A stretch of 64,000 nt of DNA from JAKFDI01 sp044508835 (lineage in GTDB: Bacteria > Pseudomonadota > Gammaproteobacteria > Burkholderiales > Burkholderiaceae_C): the NCBI GenBank assembly GCA_044508835.1, contig JBIQHD010000020.1, forward strand, positions 26,801 to 90,800. Reading direction: 5' to 3'. Position numbers and translations under genes: made by a program. This document shows positions 36,016 through 44,696 of the stretch, in pieces (positions within the stretch are counted from its first letter, which is position 1; every line of letters begins with the position of its first letter). The notes under the pieces were generated by a model, which worked only from the letters and a program-made list of their open reading frames with translations, made no database searches and was not told where the DNA came from.

Positions 36016-37407
36016 ATGTCCCTGCCCGACGGCCTGCCCACGCCCGCGCGCTACCACGCGATGGCGACCATCATCCTCGGCATCGCGCTGTCCGTGCTCG
36101 ACAGCACCCTCGTCAACCTCGCGCTGCCCGGCATGGCGCGCGACCTGGGCGCCAGCGCGTCGCAGGTGGTGTGGGTCGTCAACGCCTACCAGATCGCCAT
36201 CCTCGCGCTGCTGCTGCCGCTGGCGATGCTCGGCGACCTGGTCGGCTACCGGCGCATCTACCTGCTCGGCCTGGCGCTGTTCACCGTGGCGTCGCTCGGC
36301 TGCGCGATGGCCGGCTCGCTGCCGGCGCTGGTGGCCGCGCGCGCGGTCCAGGGCATGGGCGCGGCGGGGCTGATGGCCGTGAACTCGGCGCTGGTGCGCC
36401 TGGTCTACCCGCGCCGCCTGCTCGGCCGCGGCATCGCGATCAACTCGATGGTGGTGGCCAGCGCGTCGGTGGCCGGGCCGTCGATCGCGGCGGCCATCCT
36501 GTCGGTGGCGCCCTGGCCGTGGCTGTTCGCCATCAACCTGCCGCTGGGCGCGTTCGTGGTCTGGCTCGGGTACCGCACCCTGCCGGCGAACCGCACGCCG
36601 CCGCCCGCGGGCGTGCGCCTGCCGGCGGTCGACGTCGCGCTCAACGCGGCGATGTTCGTGCTGGTCTTCCTCGCGGCCGAAGGCTTCGTCGCCCGCGCGA
36701 ACGGCGCGGCCGGCTGGCGGCAGCTGCCGCCCGTGCTGCTGCTCGCCGGCGTGGGCGTGGCGGTCGTCTACCTGCGCCGCCAGCGCCGCCTGGCGCTGCC
36801 GCTGTTCCCGGTGGACCTGCTGCGCATCCCGGTGTTCCGGCTGTCGATGTGCACCTCGGTCAGCGCCTTCACCGCGCAGATGCTGGCGTCGATCGCCCTG
36901 CCCTTCCTGCTGCTCGAAGGCCTCGGCCGCAGCCATGCCGAGGCCGGCATCGTGCTCACCGCCTGGCCGATCGCCACGGTGGCGATGGCCGTGGTGGCCG
37001 CGCGGCTCATCGGGCGCCACCCCGACGGGCTGCTCGGCGGCATCGGCCTGGCCACCATGGGCCTCGGGCTCGCGCTGCTGGCGCTGCTGCCGGCGCAGCC
37101 GACGATGGCCGACATGCTGTGGCGCATGGCGCTGTGCGGCGCGGGCTTCGGGCTGTTCCAGTCGCCCAACAACCACACCATCCTCACCTCCGCCCCGGTG
37201 CACCGCTCCGGCGGCGCGAGCGGCATGCTCGGCACCGCGCGGCTCACCGGCCAGTCGGTCGCGGCGGTGCTGATGGCGCTGCTGTTCGGCCTGGGCGGCG
37301 GGCACCACGGCCGCGCACCGGTGGTCGCCCTGGCGGTGGCCGCGGCGGCCGCGTTCGCCGCCGGCGTGTTCAGCCTGCTGCGGCTGCGGCACGCGCGGGC
37401 GGCCTGA
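36016..37407 (+). CDS. DHA2-type MFS transporter (EmrB/QacA family)
   Basis: A 463-residue protein with about 14 predicted membrane helices, as in drug:H+ antiporter family 2. Characteristic motifs: ISVLDSTLVN-like LSVLDSTLVNLALPGMARDL in the first helix, LAMLGDLVGYRRIYLLG loop, and motif C-like VAGPSIAAAIL in the fifth helix. It probably exports hydrophobic compounds or dyes. The 3' end is 6 bp from the convergent SDR stop, within a GC-rich imperfect inverted repeat (about 37399-37425) that could terminate both transcripts. Confidence 0.9.
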   Translation: MSLPDGLPTPARYHAMATIILGIALSVLDSTLVNLALPGMARDLGASASQVVWVVNAYQIAILALLLPLAMLGDLVGYRRIYLLGLALFTVASLGCAMAGSLPALVAARAVQGMGAAGLMAVNSALVRLVYPRRLLGRGIAINSMVVASASVAGPSIAAAILSVAPWPWLFAINLPLGAFVVWLGYRTLPANRTPPPAGVRLPAVDVALNAAMFVLVFLAAEGFVARANGAAGWRQLPPVLLLAGVGVAVVYLRRQRRLALPLFPVDLLRIPVFRLSMCTSVSAFTAQMLASIALPFLLLEGLGRSHAEAGIVLTAWPIATVAMAVVAARLIGRHPDGLLGGIGLATMGLGLALLALLPAQPTMADMLWRMALCGAGFGLFQSPNNHTILTSAPVHRSGGASGMLGTARLTGQSVAAVLMALLFGLGGGHHGRAPVVALAVAAAAAFAAGVFSLLRLRHARAA

Positions 37408-37413
37408 GCCCGC

Positions 37414-38223
37414 TCAGGGCCGCGCCGGGGCAGCCGCCAGCGCCGCGCTGAAGTCGCGTCCGCCGGACAGCGAGATGCCGCCGTCCACCGGCAGCACCAC
37501 GCCGGTCACGTAGGCGGCCAGCGGCGAGCTCAGCACCATCGCCATGCCGGCGATCTCGGCGGCGCTGCCGTAGCGGCCGAGCGGAATCACCGAGGTCATC
37601 TTCGCCCGCGCCTCGTCGGTGGGCGCGAGGCGGCGCACGCCCTCGGTGTCGGCGATCGGGCCGGGCACGATGGAGTTGACGCGCACGCCGTCCGGCCCCC
37701 ACTCCATGGCGAGCACGCGGGTGAGCATGTCCACGCCGGCCTTGGCGGCGCACACGTGGGCCTGGAACTTCGTCGGGTTGAAGGCCTGCGAGGCCGAGAT
37801 GTTGATCACCGAGGCGCCGGGCTTGCGCAGGAACTCGTGCGCCGCGCGCAGCACGTTGAAGCTGCCCAGCAGGTCGATGTCGACCACCGTCTTGAAGCCG
37901 TTGGCCGACATGCCCAGCGCCGGCGCGAGGAAGTTGCCCGCCGCGCCGGAGACGAGCACGTCGATCGGGCCGAAGCGGGCGTGCGCCTGCTGCAGCGCCG
38001 CGGCCACCGCCGGCGCGTCGCGCACGTCGGCGCCGTGCCCCTCGGCCTCGCCGCCGTGCGCGCGCAGCTGCGCGAGGGCGCCGTCGATGCGCTCCTGCGA
38101 GCGGCTCATGATGCTGAGCCTCGCGCCGTGCCGCGCGAAGGCGTCGGCGATGCCGAGGTTGATGCCGCTGCTGCCGCCGGAGACGAAGACGTGGCGGGCG
38201 GTGAAGTCGAAGAAGTCGGGCAT
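37414..38223 (-). CDS. SDR oxidoreductase, 2,4-dienoyl-CoA reductase-like
   Basis: A 269-residue short-chain dehydrogenase. The cofactor motif is GGSSGINLG (residues 16-24), and VSGAAGNFLAPA replaces the usual NNAG as in 2,4-dienoyl-CoA reductases (DECR). The active site lacks the standard Tyr of YxxxK: the equivalent stretch is FQAHVCAAKAGVD, keeping only the Lys, again as in peroxisomal DECR proteins. It should use NADPH to reduce a dienoyl- or enoyl-CoA. It is the most distal gene of the minus-strand acyl-CoA module, separated from the Bug gene by 132 bp of repeats. Confidence 0.85.
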   Translation of the reverse strand: MPDFFDFTARHVFVSGGSSGINLGIADAFARHGARLSIMSRSQERIDGALAQLRAHGGEAEGHGADVRDAPAVAAALQQAHARFGPIDVLVSGAAGNFLAPALGMSANGFKTVVDIDLLGSFNVLRAAHEFLRKPGASVINISASQAFNPTKFQAHVCAAKAGVDMLTRVLAMEWGPDGVRVNSIVPGPIADTEGVRRLAPTDEARAKMTSVIPLGRYGSAAEIAGMAMVLSSPLAAYVTGVVLPVDGGISLSGGRDFSAALAAAPARP

Positions 38224-38257
38224 GCGGAACCTCAGGTAAACGGCATATGCGGAAGAA

Positions 38258-38347
38258 CCGTTCGTCCTGAGCTTGTCGAAGGATCAGGCTGAGCCTGTCG
38301 AAGCCCCGATGCACACGCGGGCACTTCGACAAGCTCAGTGCGAACGG
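38258..38347. repeat. CAAG-type palindromic repeats
   Basis: Three CAAG-type copies between the Bug and DECR-like genes: two GAGC(T/C)TGTCGAAG cores in one orientation (38258-38305) and one CTTCGACAAGCTCAG core in the other, bounded by CCGTTCG and CGAACGG. They mark a likely transcription-unit break. Confidence 0.8.
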
Positions 38348-38355
38348 AGCATGGC

Positions 38356-39330
38356 TCAGTCGAGCGTGATGTTGGCCGCCCGGATGATCCGGCCGTACAG
38401 CGCCGCATCCTCCTTCACCGTGCGCGCGAACTCCTCCGGCGAGTTGCCCACCACGCCCAGCCCCAGCGCCTCGATGCGCGCCGTCGCCTCGGGCGCGTGC
38501 AGGGCGCGCGCGGCCTCGGCGTTGAACTTGGCCACCACCTCGCGCGGCGTGCCGGCGGGCATGAACATGCCGAACCAGCCGTAGGGCTCGAAGTCCTTGT
38601 AGCCGTGCTCGGCCATGGTCTTCACCTCGGGCACCACCTTGTTGCGGCGGCTGCCGGTCACGGCCAGCACGCGGATCTTGCCGGTCTTCAGGTGCGGCGC
38701 GAGCGTGGCGGCGTCGATGAAGGCCGCGCTGAGCTGCCCGCCCAGCATGTCGGTGACCAGCGGCGCCGAGCCCTTGTACGGCACGTGCACCAGGTCGAGC
38801 CCGGCCTGCATGTTCAGCAGCGAGCCCTGGATGTGCGCCGAGGTGCCGATGCCGTAGGAGCCGAAGCTGTGCTTGCCCGGGTTGGCCTTCATCAGCGCGA
38901 CGAACTCCTTCAGGTCCTTGACCGGCATGCTGCTCGGCACGCACAGCATGCTGCTCGAGCGCGCCACCTCGACCACGGGCACCAGGTCCTTCTGCGGGTC
39001 GAAGGGCACCTTGCTCGTCATCCACGGCAGCTGCACCAGCGCCACGATGGTCATCAGCACCGTCAGGCCGTCGGGCGCGGCCTTGGCCACCGCGTCGCCG
39101 CCGATGGTGCCGCTCGCGCCCGGCTTGTTCTCGACCACGACGTTGGTGTTCCAGGCCGACTGCACGTGCGTGGCGATGAGGCGCCCCAGCATGTCGGTGG
39201 CGCCGCCGGCCGGGTACGGCACGATGATGCGGATGGGCTGCGGCTGCGCCCAGGCGGCGAGCGGCCCCGCGGCCAGCGGCGCGGCGGCCAGGGCGCCGAC
39301 GATGGAACGGCGGGTCGGGTGCTTGTGCAT
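38356..39330 (-). CDS. Bug-family (TTT) solute-binding protein
   Basis: A 324-residue Bug protein. The signal is of Tat-like form (PTRRSIVGALAAAPLAAGP, cut near AWAQP). The mature part opens PIRIIVPYPAGGATDMLGR and contains FGSYGIGTSAHIQGSLLN and VPYKGSAPLVTDMLGGQLS. GGAGACAGAC supplies a ribosome site for the ATG at 39330. It lies downstream of the acyl-CoA genes and probably captures their carboxylic acid substrate in the periplasm, though a membrane partner is not encoded here. Confidence 0.93.
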   Translation of the reverse strand: MHKHPTRRSIVGALAAAPLAAGPLAAWAQPQPIRIIVPYPAGGATDMLGRLIATHVQSAWNTNVVVENKPGASGTIGGDAVAKAAPDGLTVLMTIVALVQLPWMTSKVPFDPQKDLVPVVEVARSSSMLCVPSSMPVKDLKEFVALMKANPGKHSFGSYGIGTSAHIQGSLLNMQAGLDLVHVPYKGSAPLVTDMLGGQLSAAFIDAATLAPHLKTGKIRVLAVTGSRRNKVVPEVKTMAEHGYKDFEPYGWFGMFMPAGTPREVVAKFNAEAARALHAPEATARIEALGLGVVGNSPEEFARTVKEDAALYGRIIRAANITLD

Positions 39331-39392
39331 GTCTGTCTCCTTGGTCGTGATGCGAACCTTCGCCGGCCGACGCGCGGCGGCCGTGAGGAGCG

Positions 39393-39428
39393 GCCATTGA
39401 ATGCGCCGTTCGGCGCGCGGGCAATGGC
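39393..39428. terminator. Nested hairpin upstream of the Bug gene
   Basis: An outer inverted repeat GCCATTG/CAATGGC (39393-39399, 39422-39428) encloses a perfect 6-bp stem GCGCCG-TT-CGGCGC (39403-39416). It sits 63 bp before the Bug start in a 354-bp gene-free stretch (39331-39684). It could be a terminator of the upstream operon or an operator; there is no U-tract. Confidence 0.4.
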
Positions 39429-39522
39429 GCTTCGGATCAGCGGCTTTGGCGAAAACGTCCAGTGCGACGAGACGTTGATGCAGAGGGAGCCACGCCACCC
39501 GCCCCGCCTCGAAACGGGATCG

Positions 39523-39680
39523 AGCAAACGCCGCGGATCCGGCTTCGCCGGTCCGCTGGCGTTGCCTTGCAGGCCGCGCCGGGCCAGAGGCCCGGCCCTT
39601 CGCCAGGCACGAAAGGTCCACCGGACCTTTCATGTCCGGGCTCAGCCCCCTCGCGGGGGCGCGCGAAGCGCGTAGGGGGG
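39523..39680. repeat. REP-like element, copy 1
   Basis: Two hairpin blocks, 39523-39560 (AACGCCGCGGATCCGGCTTC followed by GCCGGTCCGC) and 39645-39680 (GCCCCCTCGCGGGGGCGCGC then AAGCGCGTAGGGGGG), follow the SDR stop. The same two blocks recur, closer together, at 52791-52868. Between them lies a GGCC-rich stretch with further small palindromes. The rest of the 354-bp gap shows no gene. Confidence 0.7.
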
Positions 39681-39684
39681 AGCC

Positions 39685-40599
39685 TTAAATCGGTTCCCAG
39701 GTGAAGATGTCGCCCGAGCGGTCGAGGCCGAAGAACGAGCCCTTCAGCGCCGGCAGCGCGTGCGTGAGCACGGTGTCGAGCGTCCAGCCCTCGCCGCGGT
39801 GCACCGAGCGCACGGGCCGCGGCTGGCTCATGAGGAAGATCTCGTTGTTGCGCACGGCGAAGACCTGGCCGGTCACGTCGGCGCTCGCGTCGGAGGCGAG
39901 CGCCACCGCCAGCGGCGCGATCTTGGCCGGCGTCATCTGCTTCATGCGCTCCACGCGCGCCTTCTCGGCCTCGGTCTCCGTCGGGATGGAGCCGATCATG
40001 CGGCTCCAGGCGAAGGGCGCGATGCAGTTGGAGCGCACGTTGAACTTCTGCATGTCCAGCGCGATGCTCTTGGACAGCGCCATGATCCCCAGCTTGGCCG
40101 CCGAGTAGTTGGCCTGGCCGAAGTTGCCGATCAGCCCCGAGGTCGAGGTCATGTGCACGAAGCAGCCCGAGGCCTGCTCCTTGAAGTGGTTGGCGGCGGC
40201 GCGGCTCACGTAGTACGAGCCGTACAGGTGCACCTTGAGCACCGAGTCCCACTCGTCCAGGCTCATCTTGTGGAAGAAGCGGTCGCGCAGGATGCCGGCG
40301 TTGTTGACCACGCAGTCGATGCGCCCGAAGGCATCGAGCGCCGCGCCCACGATGCGGCCCGCGGCCGCCGCGTCCGACACGCTGTCGGTGCTGGCCACGG
40401 CCTCGCCGCCCGCGGCCTTGATCTCGTTGACCACCTGCTGCGCGGGGCCGGCGTCGCTGCCCTCGCCGGCCACCGAGGCGCCGATGTCGTTGACCACCAC
40501 CTTCGCGCCCTCGCGCGCGAAGGCGAGCGCCATGTCGCGGCCGATGCCGCCGCCCGCGCCCGTCACGACCACCACCTTGCCTTCGACCGTCTTGCTCAT
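39685..40599 (-). CDS. SDR family hydroxyacyl-CoA dehydrogenase-like protein
   Basis: A 304-residue SDR similar to the dehydrogenase part of peroxisomal multifunctional enzyme 2. Cofactor motif VTGAGGGIGRDMA (residues 13-25), NNAGILRDR (about 100-108), catalytic Ser in HMTSTSGLIGNFGQANYSAAK, and Tyr/Lys in YSAAK. The C-terminal 50 residues extend beyond the basic SDR fold. It probably oxidises a 3-hydroxyacyl-CoA to 3-ketoacyl-CoA with NAD. AGGAG lies seven bases before the ATG. It follows the broken enoyl-CoA hydratase gene in the same operon. Confidence 0.88.
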   Translation of the reverse strand: MSKTVEGKVVVVTGAGGGIGRDMALAFAREGAKVVVNDIGASVAGEGSDAGPAQQVVNEIKAAGGEAVASTDSVSDAAAAGRIVGAALDAFGRIDCVVNNAGILRDRFFHKMSLDEWDSVLKVHLYGSYYVSRAAANHFKEQASGCFVHMTSTSGLIGNFGQANYSAAKLGIMALSKSIALDMQKFNVRSNCIAPFAWSRMIGSIPTETEAEKARVERMKQMTPAKIAPLAVALASDASADVTGQVFAVRNNEIFLMSQPRPVRSVHRGEGWTLDTVLTHALPALKGSFFGLDRSGDIFTWEPI

Positions 40600-40634
40600 T
40601 GCATTGCTCCTGACTGCTGTGCTCATCGACCTAT

Positions 40635-41435
40635 TCACGCCGGCCACTGGAATGCCGCCGGCTTCTTCTCCAGGAACCGCGCCACCGCCTCGCGGTGGGC
40701 CGCGGTGTTGAAGGCCACCGCCTGCGCGTTGGCCTCGATCTAGAACATCGTCTGCAGGTCGGCCTGCGGCGCCGCGCGCAGCGCGTGCTTGACGAGGCTG
40801 ACCGCCGTGCCGGAGGCCTGCACGAAGCTCGCCGCCAGCGCCTGCGCGCGTTCCACCGTGCGCTCGGACGGCACGATGTCGAGCACGATGCCCAGCCGCT
40901 TCGCCTCCTCGGCGTCCACCTCGCGCGCCGACAGCATCAGCTCCTTGGCGCGCTGCACGCCCACCACGCGCGGCAGGGTGTAGAACGCGCCGAAGTCGGG
41001 CACCAGGCCCACGCGCATGAACGACATGCAGAAGCGCGCCCGCGGCGAGGCCACCACGAAATCGGCCGCGAGCGCGAGGCTGAAGCCGGCGCCGAAGGCC
41101 GCGCCGTCGACGGCGGCCACCACCGGCCGGTCGAGCGTGAGCAGGTCCGCCAGCCAGGCGTGCGCGTCCTTCATGCGCTGCCTGCCGGCCGCGGCGTCCG
41201 GCGGCATGGCGGCGATGTTGCGCAGGTCGCCGCCGGCGCAGAAGGCGCCGCCCGCGCCGGCCAGCACCACGGCGCGCACGGCGTCGTCCTGCCTGATGCG
41301 CTGCACGGCCTCGATGAGGCCGGCGCGGAGCTCGGGGCTCAGCGCGTTGCGCTGCTGCGGCCGGTCGAGCGTGACGGTGGCCACGCCCTGCGCGAGCGCG
41401 AAGCGCACGGCGGGCGTGTCGGGGGTATCGGTCAT
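40635..41435 (-). pseudogene. Enoyl-CoA hydratase/isomerase family, interrupted by in-frame TAG
   Basis: A crotonase-family gene. The first 231 codons encode the core, with the CoA/oxyanion segments RNALSPELR, GAGGAFCAGGDLRNI and GAAFGAGFSLALAADF. Codon 232 is TAG (40740-40742), but the same frame continues for 34 codons to TGA at 40635-40637 and encodes a typical crotonase C-terminus including AHREAVARFLEKKPAAF. A single change (for example GAG or CAG to TAG) explains it. The start overlaps the ligase stop. The truncated product lacks the C-terminal helices that help form the trimer and pocket. It may be a real nonsense mutation, a base-call error, or a suppressed amber; intact MaoC hydratases in the operon could compensate. 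Confidence 0.85.
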
Positions 41436-43126
41436 GGACGGGAATCTCCTGGTTGGTCGGCGCGTGCGCGTTCGCGCTCCTGCAGTTCGCGCCACAGGAT
41501 CTTGCCCGTATTCGACTTGGGCAGCACGTCCACGAACCCGACGAGCCGCGGCGCCTTGTAGACCGCCATCCGCTCGCGGCACCAGGCAACCAGTTCGTCG
41601 GCGGCCAGCGCGGCGCCGGGCTTGCGCACGACGACGGCCTTGACCGCCTCGCCGCTCTTCGCGTCGGGCACGGCGACGACGCAGGCCTCGTGGATCGCCG
41701 GGTGCTCGTAGAGCCGGTTCTCCACCTCGGCCGGCCAGACCTTGTAGCCCGAGACGGTGATCATGCGCTTGAGCCGGTCGCGCATCAGGTAGAAGCCGCC
41801 CGGCGCCATCACCGCCAGGTCGCCGGTGCGCAGGTAGCGCGCGCCGTCGATCTCGACGAAGGTGTCGGGGTCGTCCTCGGGGCGGCCCCAGTAGCCCAGC
41901 ATCACCTGCGGCGCGCGGGTGACGATCTCGCCCGTCTCGCCGGGCGGCACCTCGCGCCGCGTCGCCGGGTCGATGAGCCGCGTGTCCACGCCCGGCCCGG
42001 GCACGCCCAGCGTGCCGCGGCGCGGCGCGGCCATCGGGTTGCCGTGCAGGAACGAGGCGGTCTCGGTCAGGCCGTAGCCCTCGTTGTAGGCGATGCCCCA
42101 GCGCTCGTGCATGCGCTGCGCCAGCGCGTCGGGCATCGGCGCGCTGCCGCCGTGCACCAGCCGCAGGCTGGACAGGTCGGCCCGGTCGGCGGCCGGGTTG
42201 GCGAAGAAGTCCAGCAGCATCGCCGGCGGCGCGGCCCAGCAGGTCACGCGGTAGCGCTCGATCAGCGCGAGCGCCGCCTCGCGGTCCCAGCGCGGCAGCA
42301 TCACCACGGTGGCGCCCAGCATCAGCGGCAGGTGCATGCCGTTCTGCATGCCCAGCATGTGGAAGATGGGCGCGAGGCCGAGGAAGACCTCGCCGGCCGT
42401 CTGGCCGCGCCAGGCGGCGGCGGCGCGGTTGGCGCTCTGCACGCTGGCGTGGGTGTGGCGGCAGCCCTTGGGGGCGCCGGTGGTGCCCGAGGTGTAGGGC
42501 AGCACGCACAGGTCGGCCGGGCCGGCGCGGTGCGCGCGCGGGCGCAGCGCGGCGGCCTGCACCTCGTGCCATGCGGCATGCGGCAGCGGCTCGCGCGGCG
42601 GCGCCGTCACGAACGGCGGCAGCGGCAGAGTCGTGGGCGCCGTCAGCGCGTCGCCGTAGCGCAGCACCACGGCCGCGCGCAGCGTGCCGTCGTCCAGCAG
42701 CGGCTGCACCACGTCGAGCAGCTCCTGCGCAACGACCGCGGCGCACGCGCCGCTGTCGCGCACGACCTGCGCCACCTCCGGCGCCGTCCACATCGCGTTG
42801 GCCGGCACGACCACCGCGTCGGCGCGCAGCACCGCATAGTTGGCGATCACGAGCTGCGGGCAGTTCTGCGCCATCAGCAGCACGCGGTCGCCGGCCTCGA
42901 CACCGGCGCGCTGCTGCAGCCAGCCGGCCAGCGCCTCGGCCTGGCGCACCAGGGCGGCATAGGTCGTCACGCTGTCGTAGAACACCAGCGCCGGCTTGTC
43001 CGGGTGGCGCGCGGTCGAGGCGGCCAGGCACTCCCACAGGCTGGTCGTCGGCGGCGGCAGCTCCAGCGGCACGTGGGCGGGCCAGTGGGCATGGTGCGGC
43101 TGCGGCCGCAGCGCCGGCGGGCTCAT
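41432..43126 (-). CDS. AMP-dependent acyl-CoA synthetase/ligase
   Basis: A 564-residue adenylate-forming enzyme that activates a carboxylic acid to its CoA thioester via acyl-AMP. The P-loop is YTSGTTGAPKGC, the A5 motif NEGYGLTETAS, A7 YLRTGDLAVMAPGGFYLMRDRLKRMI, and the C-terminal catalytic Lys in SNTGKILWREL. The length and motif set match medium/long-chain acyl-CoA ligases. It overlaps the acyl-CoA dehydrogenase gene upstream and the hydratase gene downstream by four bases each, so it belongs to the beta-oxidation-like operon. Confidence 0.92.
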   Translation of the reverse strand: MSPPALRPQPHHAHWPAHVPLELPPPTTSLWECLAASTARHPDKPALVFYDSVTTYAALVRQAEALAGWLQQRAGVEAGDRVLLMAQNCPQLVIANYAVLRADAVVVPANAMWTAPEVAQVVRDSGACAAVVAQELLDVVQPLLDDGTLRAAVVLRYGDALTAPTTLPLPPFVTAPPREPLPHAAWHEVQAAALRPRAHRAGPADLCVLPYTSGTTGAPKGCRHTHASVQSANRAAAAWRGQTAGEVFLGLAPIFHMLGMQNGMHLPLMLGATVVMLPRWDREAALALIERYRVTCWAAPPAMLLDFFANPAADRADLSSLRLVHGGSAPMPDALAQRMHERWGIAYNEGYGLTETASFLHGNPMAAPRRGTLGVPGPGVDTRLIDPATRREVPPGETGEIVTRAPQVMLGYWGRPEDDPDTFVEIDGARYLRTGDLAVMAPGGFYLMRDRLKRMITVSGYKVWPAEVENRLYEHPAIHEACVVAVPDAKSGEAVKAVVVRKPGAALAADELVAWCRERMAVYKAPRLVGFVDVLPKSNTGKILWRELQERERARADQPGDSRP

Positions 43127-44277
43127 CGCACCCTCCCTTCGAGATTGCGGGCGATCAGTTCCTTCATCACCTCGTTGCTGCCGGCGAGGATGCGCGCGAC
43201 GCGGGCGTCGACGTACATGCGCGCGATCGGGTACTCGGCCATGTAGCCGTAGCCGCCGTGCAGCTGCAGGCATTCGTCGATGACCTCGCAGTTGGCGTGC
43301 GTGGCCCACCACTTGGCCATCGCCGCCTCGGCCGCGTCCAGCGTGCCGGCCTGCAGCGCGGCGAGGCACTGGTCGATGAAGGCCTGCGTGACCGACGCCT
43401 TGGTCTGGCATTCGGCGAGCGTGAAGCGCGTGTTCTGCATCGACAGCAGCGGCGCGCCGAAGACCTGGCGCTGGGCGACGTAGGCCAGCGTCTCGTCGAT
43501 CGCGCGCTGCATCGTCGCCGCGGCGGCCACCGCGGCGAGCATGCGCTCGCGCGGCAGCTGCTGCATCAGCTGGCGGAAGCCCTGCCCCTCCTGCGGCCCC
43601 AGCCGGTTGGCGGCGGGCACGCGCACGCGGTCGAAGAACAGCTCCACCGTGTCCTGCCCGTGCTGGCCGATCTTCTCCAGCGGCGGCCCGCGGCGAAAGC
43701 CCTCGGTCCGCGCCGTCTCGACGACGATCAGCGAGATGCCCCTGCCGCCGGCCGCCGGGTCGGTCTTGGCCGCGACGATCACCAGGTCGGCGTGGCCGCC
43801 GTTGGTGATGAAGGTCTTGGCGCCGTCGATCAGGTAGTCGTCGCCGTCGCGCAGCGCCGTGGTGCGGATCGCCTGCAGGTCGGTGCCGGCGCCGGGCTCG
43901 GTCATCGCGATCGCGCCGACGATGTCGCCGCGGGCCATGCCCGGCAGCCAGCGCCGCTTCTGCGCCTCGCTGCCGTAGGCCAGCAGGTAGTGGGCGACGA
44001 TGCCGGCGTGCACGTTGATGCTGAAGCTGGTGACCATCGCGCGCGCCTGCTCGGCCGCCAGCACCGCCTCGTGCAGCACGCTGCCGCCCTGGCCGCCGTA
44101 GGCCTCGGGCACGCCCACGCACAGCAGGCCCAGGCGGCCGGCCCGGCGCCACAGCTCGCGGTCGGTGCCGTGCTGGCGGCGCCAGCGCGGTTCCAGCGGC
44201 GCCAGCTCGCGCTCGAACACCCGGCGCACCGTGTCGCGGAAGGCCTCGAGCTCGTCGTCCATCCAGGCGGGCTTCAC
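43123..44277 (-). CDS. Acyl-CoA dehydrogenase
   Basis: A 384-residue FAD enzyme forming the 2,3-double bond of an acyl-CoA. Family signatures are AIAMTEPGAGTDLQAIRTTA (about 120-139), ITNGGHADL, and the C-terminal LHGGYGYMAEYPIARMYVDARVARILAGSNEVMKELIAR, here split between the FAD site and the Gly/Glu region typical of short-chain ACADs. The start is GTG at 44277 overlapping the MaoC stop; an ATG at 44262 is an alternative. Product should pass to the adjacent MaoC hydratase. Confidence 0.92.
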   Translation of the reverse strand: MKPAWMDDELEAFRDTVRRVFERELAPLEPRWRRQHGTDRELWRRAGRLGLLCVGVPEAYGGQGGSVLHEAVLAAEQARAMVTSFSINVHAGIVAHYLLAYGSEAQKRRWLPGMARGDIVGAIAMTEPGAGTDLQAIRTTALRDGDDYLIDGAKTFITNGGHADLVIVAAKTDPAAGGRGISLIVVETARTEGFRRGPPLEKIGQHGQDTVELFFDRVRVPAANRLGPQEGQGFRQLMQQLPRERMLAAVAAAATMQRAIDETLAYVAQRQVFGAPLLSMQNTRFTLAECQTKASVTQAFIDQCLAALQAGTLDAAEAAMAKWWATHANCEVIDECLQLHGGYGYMAEYPIARMYVDARVARILAGSNEVMKELIARNLEGRVR

Positions 44278-44696
44278 GTGGGCTGCTCCAGTTCGACGAC
44301 GGCCGTGCCTTCGAGCTTGACCTGGCCGTCCTGGTCGGCCACGGTCAGCGCGAGCCGCACGCATCGGCCGTCGAGTTTCTCGGCCACGCGGCCGCGGCAG
44401 GTCAGCCGGTCGCCCACGCGGGTGATCGCGGCGAAGCGCGTGCCGAAGCGCCGGATGCGCGACGGCGGCACCCAGCCGGTCAGCAGCCGGCCGAGGTAGG
44501 CCATGCCGAGCATGCCGTGCGCGAACACGTCGTCGCGGCCGGCGCCGCGGGCGAAGTCGAGATCCACGTGGATCGGGTTGTGGTCGCCCGAGGCGCCGCA
44601 GTACAGCGCCAGCGTCAGCCGGCTGACGGGTTCGAGCACCAGCGGCGGCAGTTCGTCGCCGACCTGCACGTCGTCGAAGCGCGGCGCCTCAGCCAT
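44274..44696 (-). CDS. MaoC-family acyl dehydratase (catalytic subunit)
   Basis: A 140-residue hot-dog protein with the hydratase-2 motif YCGASGDHNPIHVDLDFA (about 32-49), supplying catalytic Asp and His. It should hydrate a trans-2-enoyl-CoA. It overlaps by 8 bp the gene for a second, motif-less hot-dog protein, and the two probably form a heterodimer, as in HadAB-type or ChsH1/H2-type hydratases. It sits between thiolase and acyl-CoA dehydrogenase genes in the operon. Confidence 0.9.
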   Translation of the reverse strand: MAEAPRFDDVQVGDELPPLVLEPVSRLTLALYCGASGDHNPIHVDLDFARGAGRDDVFAHGMLGMAYLGRLLTGWVPPSRIRRFGTRFAAITRVGDRLTCRGRVAEKLDGRCVRLALTVADQDGQVKLEGTAVVELEQPT

